Assembly: GCF_964204645.1 (NCBI RefSeq)
Contig: NC_134034.1
Coordinates: 11,403,414-11,467,413 of the forward strand
Direction: 5' to 3'
Length of the DNA: 64,000 bases
Origin: Tubulanus polymorphus
Lineage: Eukaryota; Nemertea; Palaeonemertea; Tubulaniformes; Tubulanidae
Position numbers and translations under genes: made by a program. Under the pieces are notes generated by a model. That model was not told the origin of the DNA and ran no database searches. It saw only the letters and a program-made list of their open reading frames with translations. How positions within the stretch are numbered: the first letter of the stretch is position 1; each line of letters opens with the position of its first letter. Positions 1 through 11,377 of this stretch are shown piece by piece.

Positions 1-720
1 ACCTATCTACCCTGTACATTTTTAAATCATGACAAGGCTTTCGAAATCAGACCCGGTAGTTATAGAAATCAGATGATTATCAATTTTATTGAAAAATAAC
101 CCAACAAGGTATCATTTCTCTTGGGCCTAATGATTGATAATGATAATGGTAATTGATTTATTCATTTATATTGCGTCGAACTGTGAACTAATCTGCGCGC
201 GGTTTATTTCGCGAGAATAAAATACAGCACATACAGATATAGTCATCCGCACTCGAGTGAGAATATATATATATACGTCTTCAAAAGTAGATTTTGAGGT
301 GACACATTTTCGATCGTGCAATTTTAGAAATATTTCGAAATATACGCTTGATTTTCTACTTGGTGAACGTTTGAATTTGTGGGCGTCGCCGACATGTGTG
401 AAATCAGGTGATTATCGTTTAGAATCTACAGAGTGACGACAGGGTGTGTCTATACAGAGAACTGTGAATCGGTCGACAGGAGCTCCTCGGATAGTTCCGG
501 CTGATCTCTATCAACCTGGAGAGCTACAGAATCGAGAATGTTACATGAAGTTCTTCGATCTTCCAGTGAATTGATTAAAACCACGCATACGTTAAACATC
601 ATTTTGATGCACAAAGCGGAATTTGTGACCTGTTGTCTCATCACGCTGACAGTTCACGGGTGTCCAAGGCCTGAGCTAAAATCAGCCACGCTCGATTTAT
701 CATTTTGACACCCTTTACTT

Positions 721-802
721 ACTCCATCGACTGGACCCTGGAATATCATATATCAATATCTGCACACTATTTGGACTTCTGAGGTATTTCTGTTCGGCAG
801 AT
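721..802 (+). promoter_or_regulatory. Conserved leader immediately before the GPCR start codon (unit 1 example)
   Basis: Before each receptor ATG there is a conserved block: an AT-rich TATA-like stretch (ATATCATATATCAATAT near 745-762), then a pyrimidine-leaning run ending in CAG two bases before the ATG (799-800 in unit 1). The second part looks like a 3' splice site, so each receptor may carry an untranslated 5' exon and be intronless only in its coding part. The equivalent AG is kept in all seven units, including unit 3 where GGCAG is GTCAG. Whether the AT-rich block is a core promoter or intron sequence cannot be decided from sequence alone. Confidence 0.35.
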
Positions 803-1804
803 ATGAAAACATCATCAATTACGTCGACGATCAATCCTCTGCGAGGTTGTAAGATAAATGTCTCAACAGAATCTCGTATGTTCTATGAGACAATCATAGG
901 TTTTCCAATACAGTTTATCGGGTTCATTTTGAATGTTATTTGTTATTGTGTATTAAGGAAATTTCCGTTTAATTCTGGTTACTATGTTCTACAAATGCTC
1001 GCTGTCACGGACGCTTTATATCTATTCATATCGATGCCGATGCACAGCATTGGGCTGCTCTGGGGTTATCTACGTTTCGGGAAGTTTTACAAATACGGAA
1101 ATTGGAAAGCATTTCTCCCGGAAATCGACCTCATACTTTACCCGTTGATGGAATGCATGATGATAATCAGGAATTGGTTGGTGGTAATGCTCAGCCTTGA
1201 GCGTCTCATCGCTATTTATTTCCCGTTAAAATCCGGAATCTCGCTCACCAAGACATTCATACGTCGTCTTACTATTGCGCTCTACGTCATCATTATCTGC
1301 GGCAACTACCACCAATTTGCTTTCAAAAAATATTATGGCAGGTCATCGTGTTACTACATCTATTCAAGACGGCGCTGGTACTATTATTATGATCACAGTG
1401 AAATGTTGGGGACAATTAAGAAGTTTTCAGTAGTTATATTCGCATTCCTATTTCCATTTTTCGCACTGGTTGCCATAAATCTGATCATCCTGATTTTCAT
1501 GATAAGTTATCTAAAAAGACAAAGTCGCTCAGACTCGGCAGATAGTAAAGGCAGCTCCCAGACTATAGTGAAAGCAACTAGAACAATCGGTTTGATTGTC
1601 GTAGCTTTCTTCTTATTCGAGACGCCATCCGCCGCATTGCAGGTACGTTACTGTGTTTATTTGCTTCAAGGTTTGGACGCGGGACCCATATCTGGCGAGC
1701 GTTTGTACGGACTGTTACTGAGTCAAATCGACTCGTTCGTCAATTTCTTCATCTATTTCATCGTCAACAAAAAATTTCGAACAGCTTTAACGAAGTGTAA
1801 ATAG
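803..1804 (+). CDS. Class A GPCR, FMRFamide-receptor-like (array copy 1)
   Basis: An intronless ORF of 333 residues with seven hydrophobic segments. The N-terminus (about 1-27) is short, has a Cys (GCKINVS) and an N-glycosylation sequon NVS. TM1 carries the conserved Asn in FILNVICY, TM2 the LAxxD motif (LAVTD), TM3 ends in ERLIAIYFPLK in place of DRY, TM6 has FFLFETP with the conserved Pro, and TM7 has VNFFIYF followed by NKKFR in place of NPxxY. The VNFxIY...KKFR pattern is typical of FMRFamide-receptor-like peptide GPCRs, so a plasma-membrane peptide or small-ligand receptor is the best call; the ligand is unknown. Oddities: the usual TM3 disulfide Cys (3.25) is Asp here, and position 6.48 is Glu instead of Trp. 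A poly(A) signal AATAAA lies at 2041. Confidence 0.9.
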   Translation: MKTSSITSTINPLRGCKINVSTESRMFYETIIGFPIQFIGFILNVICYCVLRKFPFNSGYYVLQMLAVTDALYLFISMPMHSIGLLWGYLRFGKFYKYGNWKAFLPEIDLILYPLMECMMIIRNWLVVMLSLERLIAIYFPLKSGISLTKTFIRRLTIALYVIIICGNYHQFAFKKYYGRSSCYYIYSRRRWYYYYDHSEMLGTIKKFSVVIFAFLFPFFALVAINLIILIFMISYLKRQSRSDSADSKGSSQTIVKATRTIGLIVVAFFLFETPSAALQVRYCVYLLQGLDAGPISGERLYGLLLSQIDSFVNFFIYFIVNKKFRTALTKCK

Positions 1805-3274
1805 AGTCTGAGGCAGTGTTAGAATCATGATCCGCCGCATCAATCTGCAGCTACAGAAACACCAGACATTCGACATTTTATCGGCAAACTTTCAAAAACT
1901 GATCGTCCATACTTCGCATGTGTTCAGGACATCGTGTGAGACATTTTGAAAATGAACTACAAACACGAGACACTGGACATGAATATATACCTCATGCACA
2001 GCGAACTTTTTCCTTTTTTTCTGTTCAAATGTAGCCAAATAATAAAAACCCTTTTAAGAATAACAGCAACAAATCAGATACTAGATGTTTTGATATACAG
2101 TGGCTTCATTCCGTATGTAGATTTTCAACGTAGTATTTTACAATCGACTTATTATGTATTTATGGAATGACATTGACATTAGTCGTGGAATCCAATGAAA
2201 TAGGTTGTATCTTCATTATACAATACTGGAATGTGATGTTTTTAGTAGACGATCTCTTTTTGATGAATGCTTTAAAGATTGAATGTTTGCAGATGTCTGA
2301 CTGAGGTTGCTTTTTGTAGCCGTAGATCGAGTGTTACTAATGGACGAATTAGTAGGAACCATCGAACACCGATCTGGACACCAATAAAGTTTTTAGTGAA
2401 TTTAATTTAAATCATTGCAAAGCGTCGGACAATTTATATCATGGAAAATGATCGATATAGTGGAATAATGGTTGACCCGGCCGGCCACCTATCTACCCTG
2501 TACATTTTTAAATCATGACCAGGCTTTCGAAATCAGACCCGGTAGTTATAGAAATGAACTGATTATCAATTTTATTGAAAAATAACCCAACAAGGAATCA
2601 TTTCTCTTGGGCCTAATGATTGATAATGATAATGGTAATTGATTTATTCATTTATATTGCGTCGAACTGTGAACTAATCTGCGCGCGGTTTATTTCGCGA
2701 GAATAAAATACAGCACATACAGATATAGTCATCCGCACTCGAGTGAAAATATATATACGTCTTCAGAAGTAGATTTTGAGGTGACACATTTTCGATCGTG
2801 CAATTTTAGAAATATTTCGAAATATACGCTTGATTTTCTACTTGGTGAACGTTTGAATTTGTGGGCGTCGCCGACATGTGTGAAATCAGGTGATTATCGT
2901 TTAGAATCTACAGAGTGAAGACAGGGTGTGTCTATCCAGAGAACTGTGAATCGGTCGACAGGAGCTCCCCGGATAGCTGATCTCTATCAACCTGGAGAGC
3001 TACAGAATCGAGAATGTTACATGAATCTCTCCGATCTTCCAGTGAATTGATTAAAACCACGCATACGTTAAACATCATTTTGATGCACAAAGCGGAATTT
3101 GTGACCTGTTGTCTCATCTCGCTGATCACGGGTGTCCAAGGCTTGAGCTAAAATCAGCCACGCTCGATTTGTCATTTTGACACCCTTTACTCAATCCCTC
3201 GACTGGACCCTGGAATATCATATATCAATATCTGCACACTATTTAGACTTCTGAGGTATTTCTGTTCGGCAGAT

Positions 3275-4276
3275 ATGAAAACATCATCAATTACGTCGAC
3301 GATCAATCCTCTGCGAGGTTGTAAGATAAATGTCTCAACAGAATCTCGTATGTTCTATGAGACAATCATAGGTTTTCCAATACAGTTTATCGGGTTCATT
3401 TTGAATGTTATTTGTTACTGTGTATTAAGGAAATTTCCGTTTAATTCTGGTTACTATGTTTTACAAATGCTCGCTGTCGCGGACGCTTTATACCTTTTGA
3501 TATCGATGCCGATGCACAGCATTGGGCTGCTGTGGAGTTATCTACGTTTCGGGAAGTTTTACAAGTACGGAGATTGGAAAGCATTTCTCCCGGAAATCGA
3601 CCTCATACTTGTCCCGTTGAAAGATACTGTGATGATAATCAGGAATTGGTTGGTGGTAATGCTCAGTCATGAGCGTCTCATCGCCATTTATTTCCCGTTA
3701 AAATCCGGACTCTGGCTCAGCAAGACATACATACGTCGTCTTACTATTGCGCTCTGCGTCATCGTTATCTGTGGTAGTTACCACCAATTTGTTTTCGAAA
3801 AATACTATCGCAGGTCATCGTGTTACTACATCTATTCAAGACGGCGCTGGTACTATTATTATGATCACAGTGAAATGTTGGGGACAATTAAGAAGTTTTC
3901 AGTAGTTATATTCGCATTCCTATTTCCATTTTTCGCACTGGTTGCCATAAATCTGATCATCCTGGTTTTCATGATAAGGTATCTAAAAAGACAAAGTCGC
4001 TCAGACTCGGCAGATAGTAAAGGCAGCTCCCGGTCTATAGTGAAAACAACTAGAACAATCGGTTTGATTGTCGTAGCTTTCTTCTTATTCGAGACGCCAT
4101 CCGCCGCATTGCAGTTACGTTACTGTGTTTATTTGCTTCAAGGTTTGGACGCGGGACACATTTTTGGCGAGCGTATGTACGGACTGTTACTGAGTCAAAT
4201 CGACTCGTTCGTCAATTTCTTCATCTATTTCATCGTCAACAAAAAATTTCGAACAGCTTTAACGATGTGTAAATAG
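3275..4276 (+). CDS. Class A GPCR, FMRFamide-receptor-like (array copy 2)
   Basis: 333 residues, intact, same start context as copy 1. From the N-terminus through TM3 and ECL1 (YKYGDWKAFLP, VPLKDTVMIIRNW) it matches copy 6, while its ECL2 (YSRRRWYYYYDHSEMLG) is that of copy 1, so it looks like a conversion mosaic. Unique change: the TM3 end reads LSHER where all other copies have LSLER, a Leu to His substitution two residues before the G-protein-contact Arg, which might alter coupling (inference). ECL3 reads LDAGHIFGERMYG. The tail ends TALTMCK. Confidence 0.9.
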   Translation: MKTSSITSTINPLRGCKINVSTESRMFYETIIGFPIQFIGFILNVICYCVLRKFPFNSGYYVLQMLAVADALYLLISMPMHSIGLLWSYLRFGKFYKYGDWKAFLPEIDLILVPLKDTVMIIRNWLVVMLSHERLIAIYFPLKSGLWLSKTYIRRLTIALCVIVICGSYHQFVFEKYYRRSSCYYIYSRRRWYYYYDHSEMLGTIKKFSVVIFAFLFPFFALVAINLIILVFMIRYLKRQSRSDSADSKGSSRSIVKTTRTIGLIVVAFFLFETPSAALQLRYCVYLLQGLDAGHIFGERMYGLLLSQIDSFVNFFIYFIVNKKFRTALTMCK

Positions 4277-5769
4277 AGTCTGAGGCAGTGTTAGAATCAT
4301 GATCCGCCGCATCAATCTGCAGCTACAGAAACACCAGACATTCGACGACATTTTATCGGCAAACTTTCAAAAACTGAGCGTCCACACTTCGCATGTGTTC
4401 AGGACATCATGTGAGACATTTTGAAAAATGAACTAAAAACACCAGACACTGGACATGAATATATACCTCATGCACAGCAAACTTCTTCCTTTTTTTCTGT
4501 TCAAATGTAGCCAAGTAATTAAACTTTTCTAAAGAATAACAGAAACAAATCAGATACTAGATATTTTGATATACAGTGGCTTCATTCCGTATGTAGATTT
4601 TCAACGTAGTATTTTACAATCGACTTATTATGTATTTATGGAATGACATTGACATTAGTCGTGGAATCCAATAATGAAATAGGTTGTATCTTTATTATAC
4701 AATACTGGAATGTGATGTCTTTAGTAGACGATCTCTTTTTGATGAATGCTTTAAAGATTGAATGTTTGCAGATGTCTGACTGAGGTTGCTTTTTGGGGCC
4801 GTAGATCGAGTGTTGCTAATGGACGAATTAGTAGGAACCATCGAACACCGATCTGGACACCAATAGAGTCTTTAGTGAATTAGATTTAGATGATTGCAAA
4901 GCGTCGGGCAATTTTCATAATAGATAATTGTCGATATAGTGGAATAATGGTTGACCCGGCGTAGCCACCTATCTACCCTGTACATTTTTAAATCATGACC
5001 AGGCTTTCGAAATCAGACCCGGTAGTTATAGAAATCAGATGATTATCAATTTTATTGAAAAATAGCCAAACAAGGAATCATTTCTCTATGGCCTAATGAT
5101 TGATAATGATAATGGTAATTGATTTATTCATTTATATTGCGTCGAACTGTGAACTAATCTGCGCGCGGTTTATTTCGCGAGAATAAAATACAGCACATAC
5201 AGATATAGTCATCCGCACTCGAGTGACAATATCTATATATATACGTCTTCAGAAGTAGATTTTGAGGTGACGCATTTTCGATCGTGCAATTTTAGAAATA
5301 TTTCGAAATAAACGCTTGATTTCTACTTGGTGAACGTTTGAATTTGTGGGCGTCGCCGACTTGTGTGAAATCAGGTGATTATCGTTTAGAATCTACAGAG
5401 TGACGACAGGGTGTGTCTATCCAGAGAACTGTGAATCGGTCGACAGGAGCTCCCCGGATAGTTCCGGCTGATCTCTATCAACCTGGAGAGCTACTGAATC
5501 GAGAATGTTTCATGAAGTTCTCCGATCTTCCAGTGAATTGATTAAAACCACGCATACGTTAAACATCATTTTGATGCACAAAGCGGAATTTGTGACCTGT
5601 TGTCTCATCTCGCTGACAGTTCACGGGTGTCCAAGGCCTGAGCTAAAATCAGCCACGCTCGATTTGTCATTTTGACACCCTTTACTCAATCCCTCGACTG
5701 GACCCTGGAATATCATATATCAATATCTGCACACTATTTAGAATTCTGAGGTATTTCTGTTCGTCAGAT

Positions 5770-6804
5770 ATGAATACATCTTCAACTATGTCAGCTACCT
5801 CGACGACGATCGATCCTCTGCGAGGTTGTAAGATAAATGTCTCAACAGAATCTCGTATGTTCTATGAGACAATTATAGGTTTTCCAATACAGTTTATCGG
5901 GTTCATTTTGAATGTTATTTGTTACTGTATATTAAGGAAATTTCCGTTTAATTCTGGTTACTATGTTCTACAAATGCTCGCTGTCGCGGACGCTTTATAT
6001 CTATTCATATCGATGCCGCTGCAAAGCATTGGGCTGCTCTGGGGTTATCTACGTTTCGGGAAGTTTTACAAGTACGGAGTTTGGAAAGCATTTCTCCCGG
6101 AAATCGACCTCATACTTTACCCGTTGATGGAATGCATGATGATAATCAGGAATTGGTTGGTGGTAATGCTCAGTCTTGAGCGTCTCATCGCTATTTATTT
6201 CCCTTTAAAATCCGGACTCTGGCTCACCAAGACATACATACGTCGTCTTACTATTGCGCTCTACGTCATCATCATCTGTGGCAACTACCACCAATTTGTT
6301 TTCGAAAAATACTATGGCTGGTCATCGTGTTACTACATCTATTCAAGATGGCGCTGGTACTATTATTATGATCACAGTGAAATGTTGGGGACAATTAAGA
6401 GGTTTTCAGTAGTTATATTCGCATTCCTAATTCCATTTTTCGCACTGGTTGCCATAAATGTGATCATCTTGATCTTCATGATAAAGTATTTAGAAAGAAA
6501 AAGTCGCTCAGACTCGGCAGATAGTAAAGGCAGCTCCCAGTCTATAGCGAAAGCAACCAAAACAATAGCTTTGGTTGTCGTGGCTTTCTTCTTATTTGAG
6601 ACGCCATCTGCTGCCTTGACACTTAGTTACAATATCAATGTAATTAGAAGGGTAGGCTCTAACTCTTATCTACTAGCATTAGTGGCTCGTAGCTCTTACC
6701 ATCGTTTGTACGGACTGTTACTGAGTCAAATCGACTCGTTCGTCAATTTCTTCATCTATTTCATCGTCAACAAAAAAATTTCGAACAGCTTTAACGAAGT
6801 GTAA
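5770..6804 (+). CDS. Class A GPCR (array copy 3) with altered ECL3 and frameshifted C-terminus
   Basis: 344 residues. The N-terminus is longer than in copy 1 (MNTSSTMSATSTTIDPLRGC, shared with copy 7). TM1 to TM5 follow the family. The block coding the end of TM6 and ECL3 (about 6604-6705) is different in sequence and 8 residues longer than in copies 1, 2 and 4-6, as if copied from another paralogue. Near the end, a run of seven A (6772-6778) replaces six in the other copies, so the last residues read KKISNSFNEV instead of KKFRTALTKCK. The seven helices are complete, so the receptor may still fold, but the helix-8 start is changed. A sequencing or assembly homopolymer error is possible. Confidence 0.85.
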   Translation: MNTSSTMSATSTTIDPLRGCKINVSTESRMFYETIIGFPIQFIGFILNVICYCILRKFPFNSGYYVLQMLAVADALYLFISMPLQSIGLLWGYLRFGKFYKYGVWKAFLPEIDLILYPLMECMMIIRNWLVVMLSLERLIAIYFPLKSGLWLTKTYIRRLTIALYVIIICGNYHQFVFEKYYGWSSCYYIYSRWRWYYYYDHSEMLGTIKRFSVVIFAFLIPFFALVAINVIILIFMIKYLERKSRSDSADSKGSSQSIAKATKTIALVVVAFFLFETPSAALTLSYNINVIRRVGSNSYLLALVARSSYHRLYGLLLSQIDSFVNFFIYFIVNKKISNSFNEV

Positions 6805-7916
6805 ATAGAGTCTGAGGCAGTGTTAGAATCATGATCCGCCGCATCAATCTGCAGCTACAGAAACACCAGACATTCGACGACATTTTATAGGCAAACTTTC
6901 TAAAACTAAGCGTCCATACTTCGCATGTGTTCAGGACATCATATGAGACATTTTGAAAATGAACTACAAACACCAGACACTGGACATGAATATATACCTC
7001 ATGCACAGCGAACTTCTTTCTTTTTTTTCTGTTCAAATGTAGCCAAGTAATAAAACTTTTCTAAAGAAAAACAGAAACAAATCAGATACTAGATGTTTTG
7101 ATATACAGTGGCTTCATTCCGTATGTAGATTTTCAACGTAGTATTTTACAATCGACTTATTATGTATTTATGGAATGATATTGACACTAGTCGTGGAATC
7201 CAATAATGAAATAGGTTGTATCTTCATTATACAATACTGGAATGTGATGTTTTTAGTAGACGATCTCTTTTTGATGAATGCTTTAAAGATTGAATGTTTG
7301 CAGATGTCTGACTGAGGTTGCTTTTTGGAGCCGTAGATCGAGTGTTGCTAATGGACGAATTAGTAGGAACCATCGAACACCAATAGAGTCTTTAGTGAAT
7401 TAAATTTAAATCATTGCAAAGCGTGGGACAATTTTCATAATGTGAAATGGTCGATATAGTGGAATAATGGTTGACCCGGCCGGCCACCTATCTACCCTGT
7501 ACATTTTTTAATCATGACCGGGCTTTCGAGATCAGACCCGGTAGTTATAGAAATGAACTGATTATCAATTTTATTGAAAAATAACCCAACAAGGAATCAT
7601 TTCTCTTGGGCCTAATGATTGATAATGATAATGGTAATTGATTTATTCATTTATATTGCGTCGAACTGTGAACTAATCTGCGCGCGGTTTAAAACCACGC
7701 ATACGTTAAACATCATTTTGATGCACAAAGCGGAATTTGTGACCTGTTGTCTCATCACGCTGATAGTTCACGGGTGTCCAAGGCCTGTGCTAAAATCAGC
7801 CACGCTCGATTTGTCATTTTGACACCCTTTACTCAATCCCTCGACTGGACCCTGGAATATCATATATCAATATCTGCACACTATTTAGACTTCTGAGGTA
7901 TTTCTGTTCGGCAGAT

Positions 7917-8936
7917 ATGAAAACATCATCAATTACGTCGACGATCAATCCTCTGCGAGGTTGTAAGATAAATGTCTCAACAGAATCTCGTATGTTCTAT
8001 GAGACAATCATAGGTTTTCCAATACAGTTTATCGGGTTTATTTTGAATGTTATTTGTTACTGTATATTAAGGAAATTTCCGTTTAATTCTGGTTACTATG
8101 TTCTACAAATGCTCGCTGTCGCGGACGCTTTATTTCTTCTGATATCGATGCCGATGCACAGCATTGGGCTGCTGTGGGGTTATCTACGTTTCGGGAAGTT
8201 TTACAAGTACGGAAATTGGAAAGCATTTCTCCCGGAAATCGACCTCATACTTGTCCCGTTGAAAGATGCTGTGATGATGAATAGGAATTGGTTGGTGGTA
8301 ATGCTCAGCCTTGAGCGTCTCATCGCCATTTATTTCCCGTTAAAATCCGGACTCTGGCTCAGCAAGACATACATACGTCGTCTTACTATTGCGCTCTGCG
8401 TCATCGTTATCTGTGGTAGTTACCACCAATTTGTTTTCGAAAAATACTATCGCAGGTCATCGTGTTACTACATCTATTCAAGATGGCGCTGGTACTATTA
8501 TTATGGTCACACACCAATGTTAGGGACAATTAAGACGTTTTCAGTAGTTATATTCGCATTCCTAATTCCATTTTTCGCACTGGTTGCCATAAATCTGATC
8601 ATCCTGGTTTACATGATAAGTTATCTAAAAAGACAAAGTCGCTCAGACTCGGCAGATAGTAAAGGCAGCTCCCGGTCTATAGTGAAAACAACTAGAACAA
8701 TCGGTTTGATTGTCGTAGCTTTCTTCTTATTCGAGACGCCATCCGCCGCATTGCAGGTACGTTACTGTGTTTATTTGCTTCAAGGTTTGGACGCGGCGCC
8801 CATATCTGGCGAGCGTATGTACGGACTGTTACTGAGTCAAATCGACTCGTTCGTCAATTTCTTCATCTATTTCATCGCCAACAAAAAATTTCGAACAGCT
8901 TTAACGAAGTGTAAATATAGTCTGAGGCAGTGTTAG
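7917..8936 (+). CDS. Class A GPCR, FMRFamide-receptor-like (array copy 4)
   Basis: 339 residues; it runs six residues past the usual stop because TAG is TAT at the normal end (KCKYSLRQC). ECL1 is of the copy 2/6 type with changes (VPLKDAVMMNRNW), ECL2 reads YSRWRWYYYYGHTPMLG as in copy 6, and ECL3 reads LDAAPISGERMYG as in copy 5. Its leader lacks about 370 bases that every other unit has, joined across a 3-base TTA microhomology at about 7690. If the missing part holds a promoter or first exon, this copy may be silent or differently expressed (inference). Confidence 0.88.
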   Translation: MKTSSITSTINPLRGCKINVSTESRMFYETIIGFPIQFIGFILNVICYCILRKFPFNSGYYVLQMLAVADALFLLISMPMHSIGLLWGYLRFGKFYKYGNWKAFLPEIDLILVPLKDAVMMNRNWLVVMLSLERLIAIYFPLKSGLWLSKTYIRRLTIALCVIVICGSYHQFVFEKYYRRSSCYYIYSRWRWYYYYGHTPMLGTIKTFSVVIFAFLIPFFALVAINLIILVYMISYLKRQSRSDSADSKGSSRSIVKTTRTIGLIVVAFFLFETPSAALQVRYCVYLLQGLDAAPISGERMYGLLLSQIDSFVNFFIYFIANKKFRTALTKCKYSLRQC

Positions 8937-10375
8937 AATCATGGTCCGCCGCATCAATCTGCAGCTACAGAAACACCAGACATTCGACGACATTTTATCG
9001 GCAAACTTTCAAAAACTGAGCGTCCACACTTCGCATGTGTTCAGGACATCATGTAAGACATTTTGAAAAAATGAACTAAAAACACCAGACACTGGACATG
9101 AATATATACCTCATGCACAGCAAACTTCTTTCTTTTTTTTTCTTTTCAATTGTAGCCAAATAAAAAGCCTATTAAGAATAACAGCAACAAATCAGAAACT
9201 AGACGTTTTGATATACAGTGGCTACATTCCGTATGTAGATTTTCAACGTAGTATTTTACAATCGACTTATTATGTATTTATGGAATGATATTGACATTAG
9301 TCGTGGAATCCAATAATGAAATAGGTTGTATCTTTATTATACAATACTGGAATGTGATGTTTTTAGTAGACGATCTCTTTTTGATGAATGCTTTAAACAT
9401 TGAATGTTTGCAGATTGATGTCTGACTGATTAGTAGGAACCATCGAACACCAATCTGGACGCCAATAGAGTGTTTAGTGAATTTAATTTAAATCATTGCA
9501 AAGCGTCGGACAATTTATATCATGGAAAATGGTCGATATAGTTGAATAATGGTTGACCCGGCCGGCCACCTATCTACCCTGTACATTTTTAAATCATGAC
9601 CAGGCTTTCGAAATCAGACCCGGTAGTTATAGAAATGAACTGATTATCAATTTTATTGAAAAATAACCCAACAAGGAATCATTTCTCTATGGCCTAATGA
9701 TTGATAATGATAATGGTAATTGATTTATTCATTTATATTGCGTCGAACTATGAACTAATCTGCGCGCGGTTTATTTCGCGAGAATAAAATACAGCACATA
9801 CAGATATAGTCATCCGCACTCGAGTGAGAATATATATATATATATATACGTCTTCAAAAGTAGATTTTGAGGTGACGCATTTTCGATCGTGCAATTTTAG
9901 AAATATTTCGAAATATACGCTTGATTTTCTACTTGGTGAACGTTTGAATTCGTGGGCGTCGCCGACGTATGTGAAATCAGGTGATTATCGTTTAGAATCT
10001 ACAGAGTGACGACAGGGTGTGTCTATACAGAGAACTGTGAATCGGTCGACAGGAGCTCCCCGGATAGTTCCGGCTGATCTCTATCAACCTGGAGAGCTGC
10101 AGAATCGAGAATGTTTCATGAAGTTCTCCGATCTTTCAGTGAATTGATTAAAACGACGCATACGTTAAACATCATTTTGATGCACAAAGCGGAATTTGTG
10201 ACCTGTTGTCTCATCACGCTGACAGTTCACGGGTGTCCAAGGCCTGAGCTAAAATCAGCCACGCTCGATTTATCATTTTGACACCCTTTACTTACTCCCT
10301 CGACTGGACCCTGGAATATCATATATCAATATCTGCACACTATTTAGACTTCTGAGGTATTTCTGTTCGGCAGAT

Positions 10376-11377
10376 ATGAATACATCTTCAACTATGTCAA
10401 CGATCAATCCTCTGCGAGGTTGTAAGATAAATGTCTCAACAGAATCTCGTATGTTTTATGAGACAATCATAGGTTTTCCAATACAGTTTATCGGGTTCAT
10501 TTTGAATGTTATTTGTTACTGTGTATTAAGGAAATTTCCGTTTAATTCTGGTTACTATGTTCTACAAATGCTCGCTGTCACGGACGCTTTATATCTATTC
10601 ACATCGATGCCGATGAACAGCATTGGGCTGCTGTGGGGTTATCTACGTTTCGGGAAGTTTTACAAGTACGGAGTTTGGAAAGCATTTCTCCCGGAAGTCG
10701 ACCTCATACTTCACCCGTTGACGGAATGCATGATGATAATCAGGAATTGGTTGGTGGTAATGCTCAGTCTTGAGCGTCTCATCGCCATTTATTTCCCGTT
10801 AAAATCCGGACTCTGGCTCACCAAGACATACATGCGTCGTCTTACTATTGCGCTCTACGTCATCGTTATCTGTGGTAGTTACCACCAATTTGTTTACAAA
10901 AAATTGTATGCCAGGTCATCGTGTTACTACATCTATTCAAGATGGCGCTGGTACTATAATTATGATACCACGCTAATGTTGGCGACAATTGAGATGCTTT
11001 CAGTAAGTATATTCGCATTCCTGTTTCCATTTTTGGCACTGGTTGCCATAAATCTGATCATCTTGGTTTTCATGTTAAGTTATCTAAAAAGACAAAGTCG
11101 CTCAGACTCGGTAGATAGTAAAGGCAGCGCCCGGTCTATAGTGAAAGCAACTAGAACAATCGGTTTGGTTGTCATAGCTTTCTTCTTATTCGAGACGCCA
11201 TCCGCCACATTGCAGGTACGTTACTGTGTTTATTTGCTTCAAGGTTTGGACGCGGCACCCATATCTGGCGAGCGTATGTACGGACTGTTACTGAGTCAAA
11301 TCGACTCGTTCGTCAATTTCTTCATCTATTTCATCGTCAACAAAACATTTCGAACAGCTTTAACGAAGTGTAAATAG
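10376..11377 (+). CDS. Class A GPCR, FMRFamide-receptor-like (array copy 5)
   Basis: 333 residues, intact. The N-terminus is an intermediate form (MNTSSTMSTINPLRGC) joining the copy 3/7 start to the copy 1/2 continuation. It has its own changes at the outer ends of TM2 and TM3 (FTSMPMNSIG, HPLTECMMII) and the most distinct ECL2 of the first six copies (KKLYARSSC and YYNYDTTLMLATIEML). ECL3 equals that of copy 4. The rest, including LSLER, ETPSA and VNFFIYF, is as in copy 1. The tail has NKTFR in place of NKKFR. Confidence 0.9.
   Translation: MNTSSTMSTINPLRGCKINVSTESRMFYETIIGFPIQFIGFILNVICYCVLRKFPFNSGYYVLQMLAVTDALYLFTSMPMNSIGLLWGYLRFGKFYKYGVWKAFLPEVDLILHPLTECMMIIRNWLVVMLSLERLIAIYFPLKSGLWLTKTYMRRLTIALYVIVICGSYHQFVYKKLYARSSCYYIYSRWRWYYNYDTTLMLATIEMLSVSIFAFLFPFLALVAINLIILVFMLSYLKRQSRSDSVDSKGSARSIVKATRTIGLVVIAFFLFETPSATLQVRYCVYLLQGLDAAPISGERMYGLLLSQIDSFVNFFIYFIVNKTFRTALTKCK

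Noticed and set aside
538-708. Short upstream ORF in the GPCR leader (MLHEVLRSSSELIKTTH...)
   Set aside because: Present in several units but its end differs between them (unit 2 shifts and stops early; unit 7 is disrupted), while the DNA is otherwise conserved. It looks like leader sequence, not a second gene.
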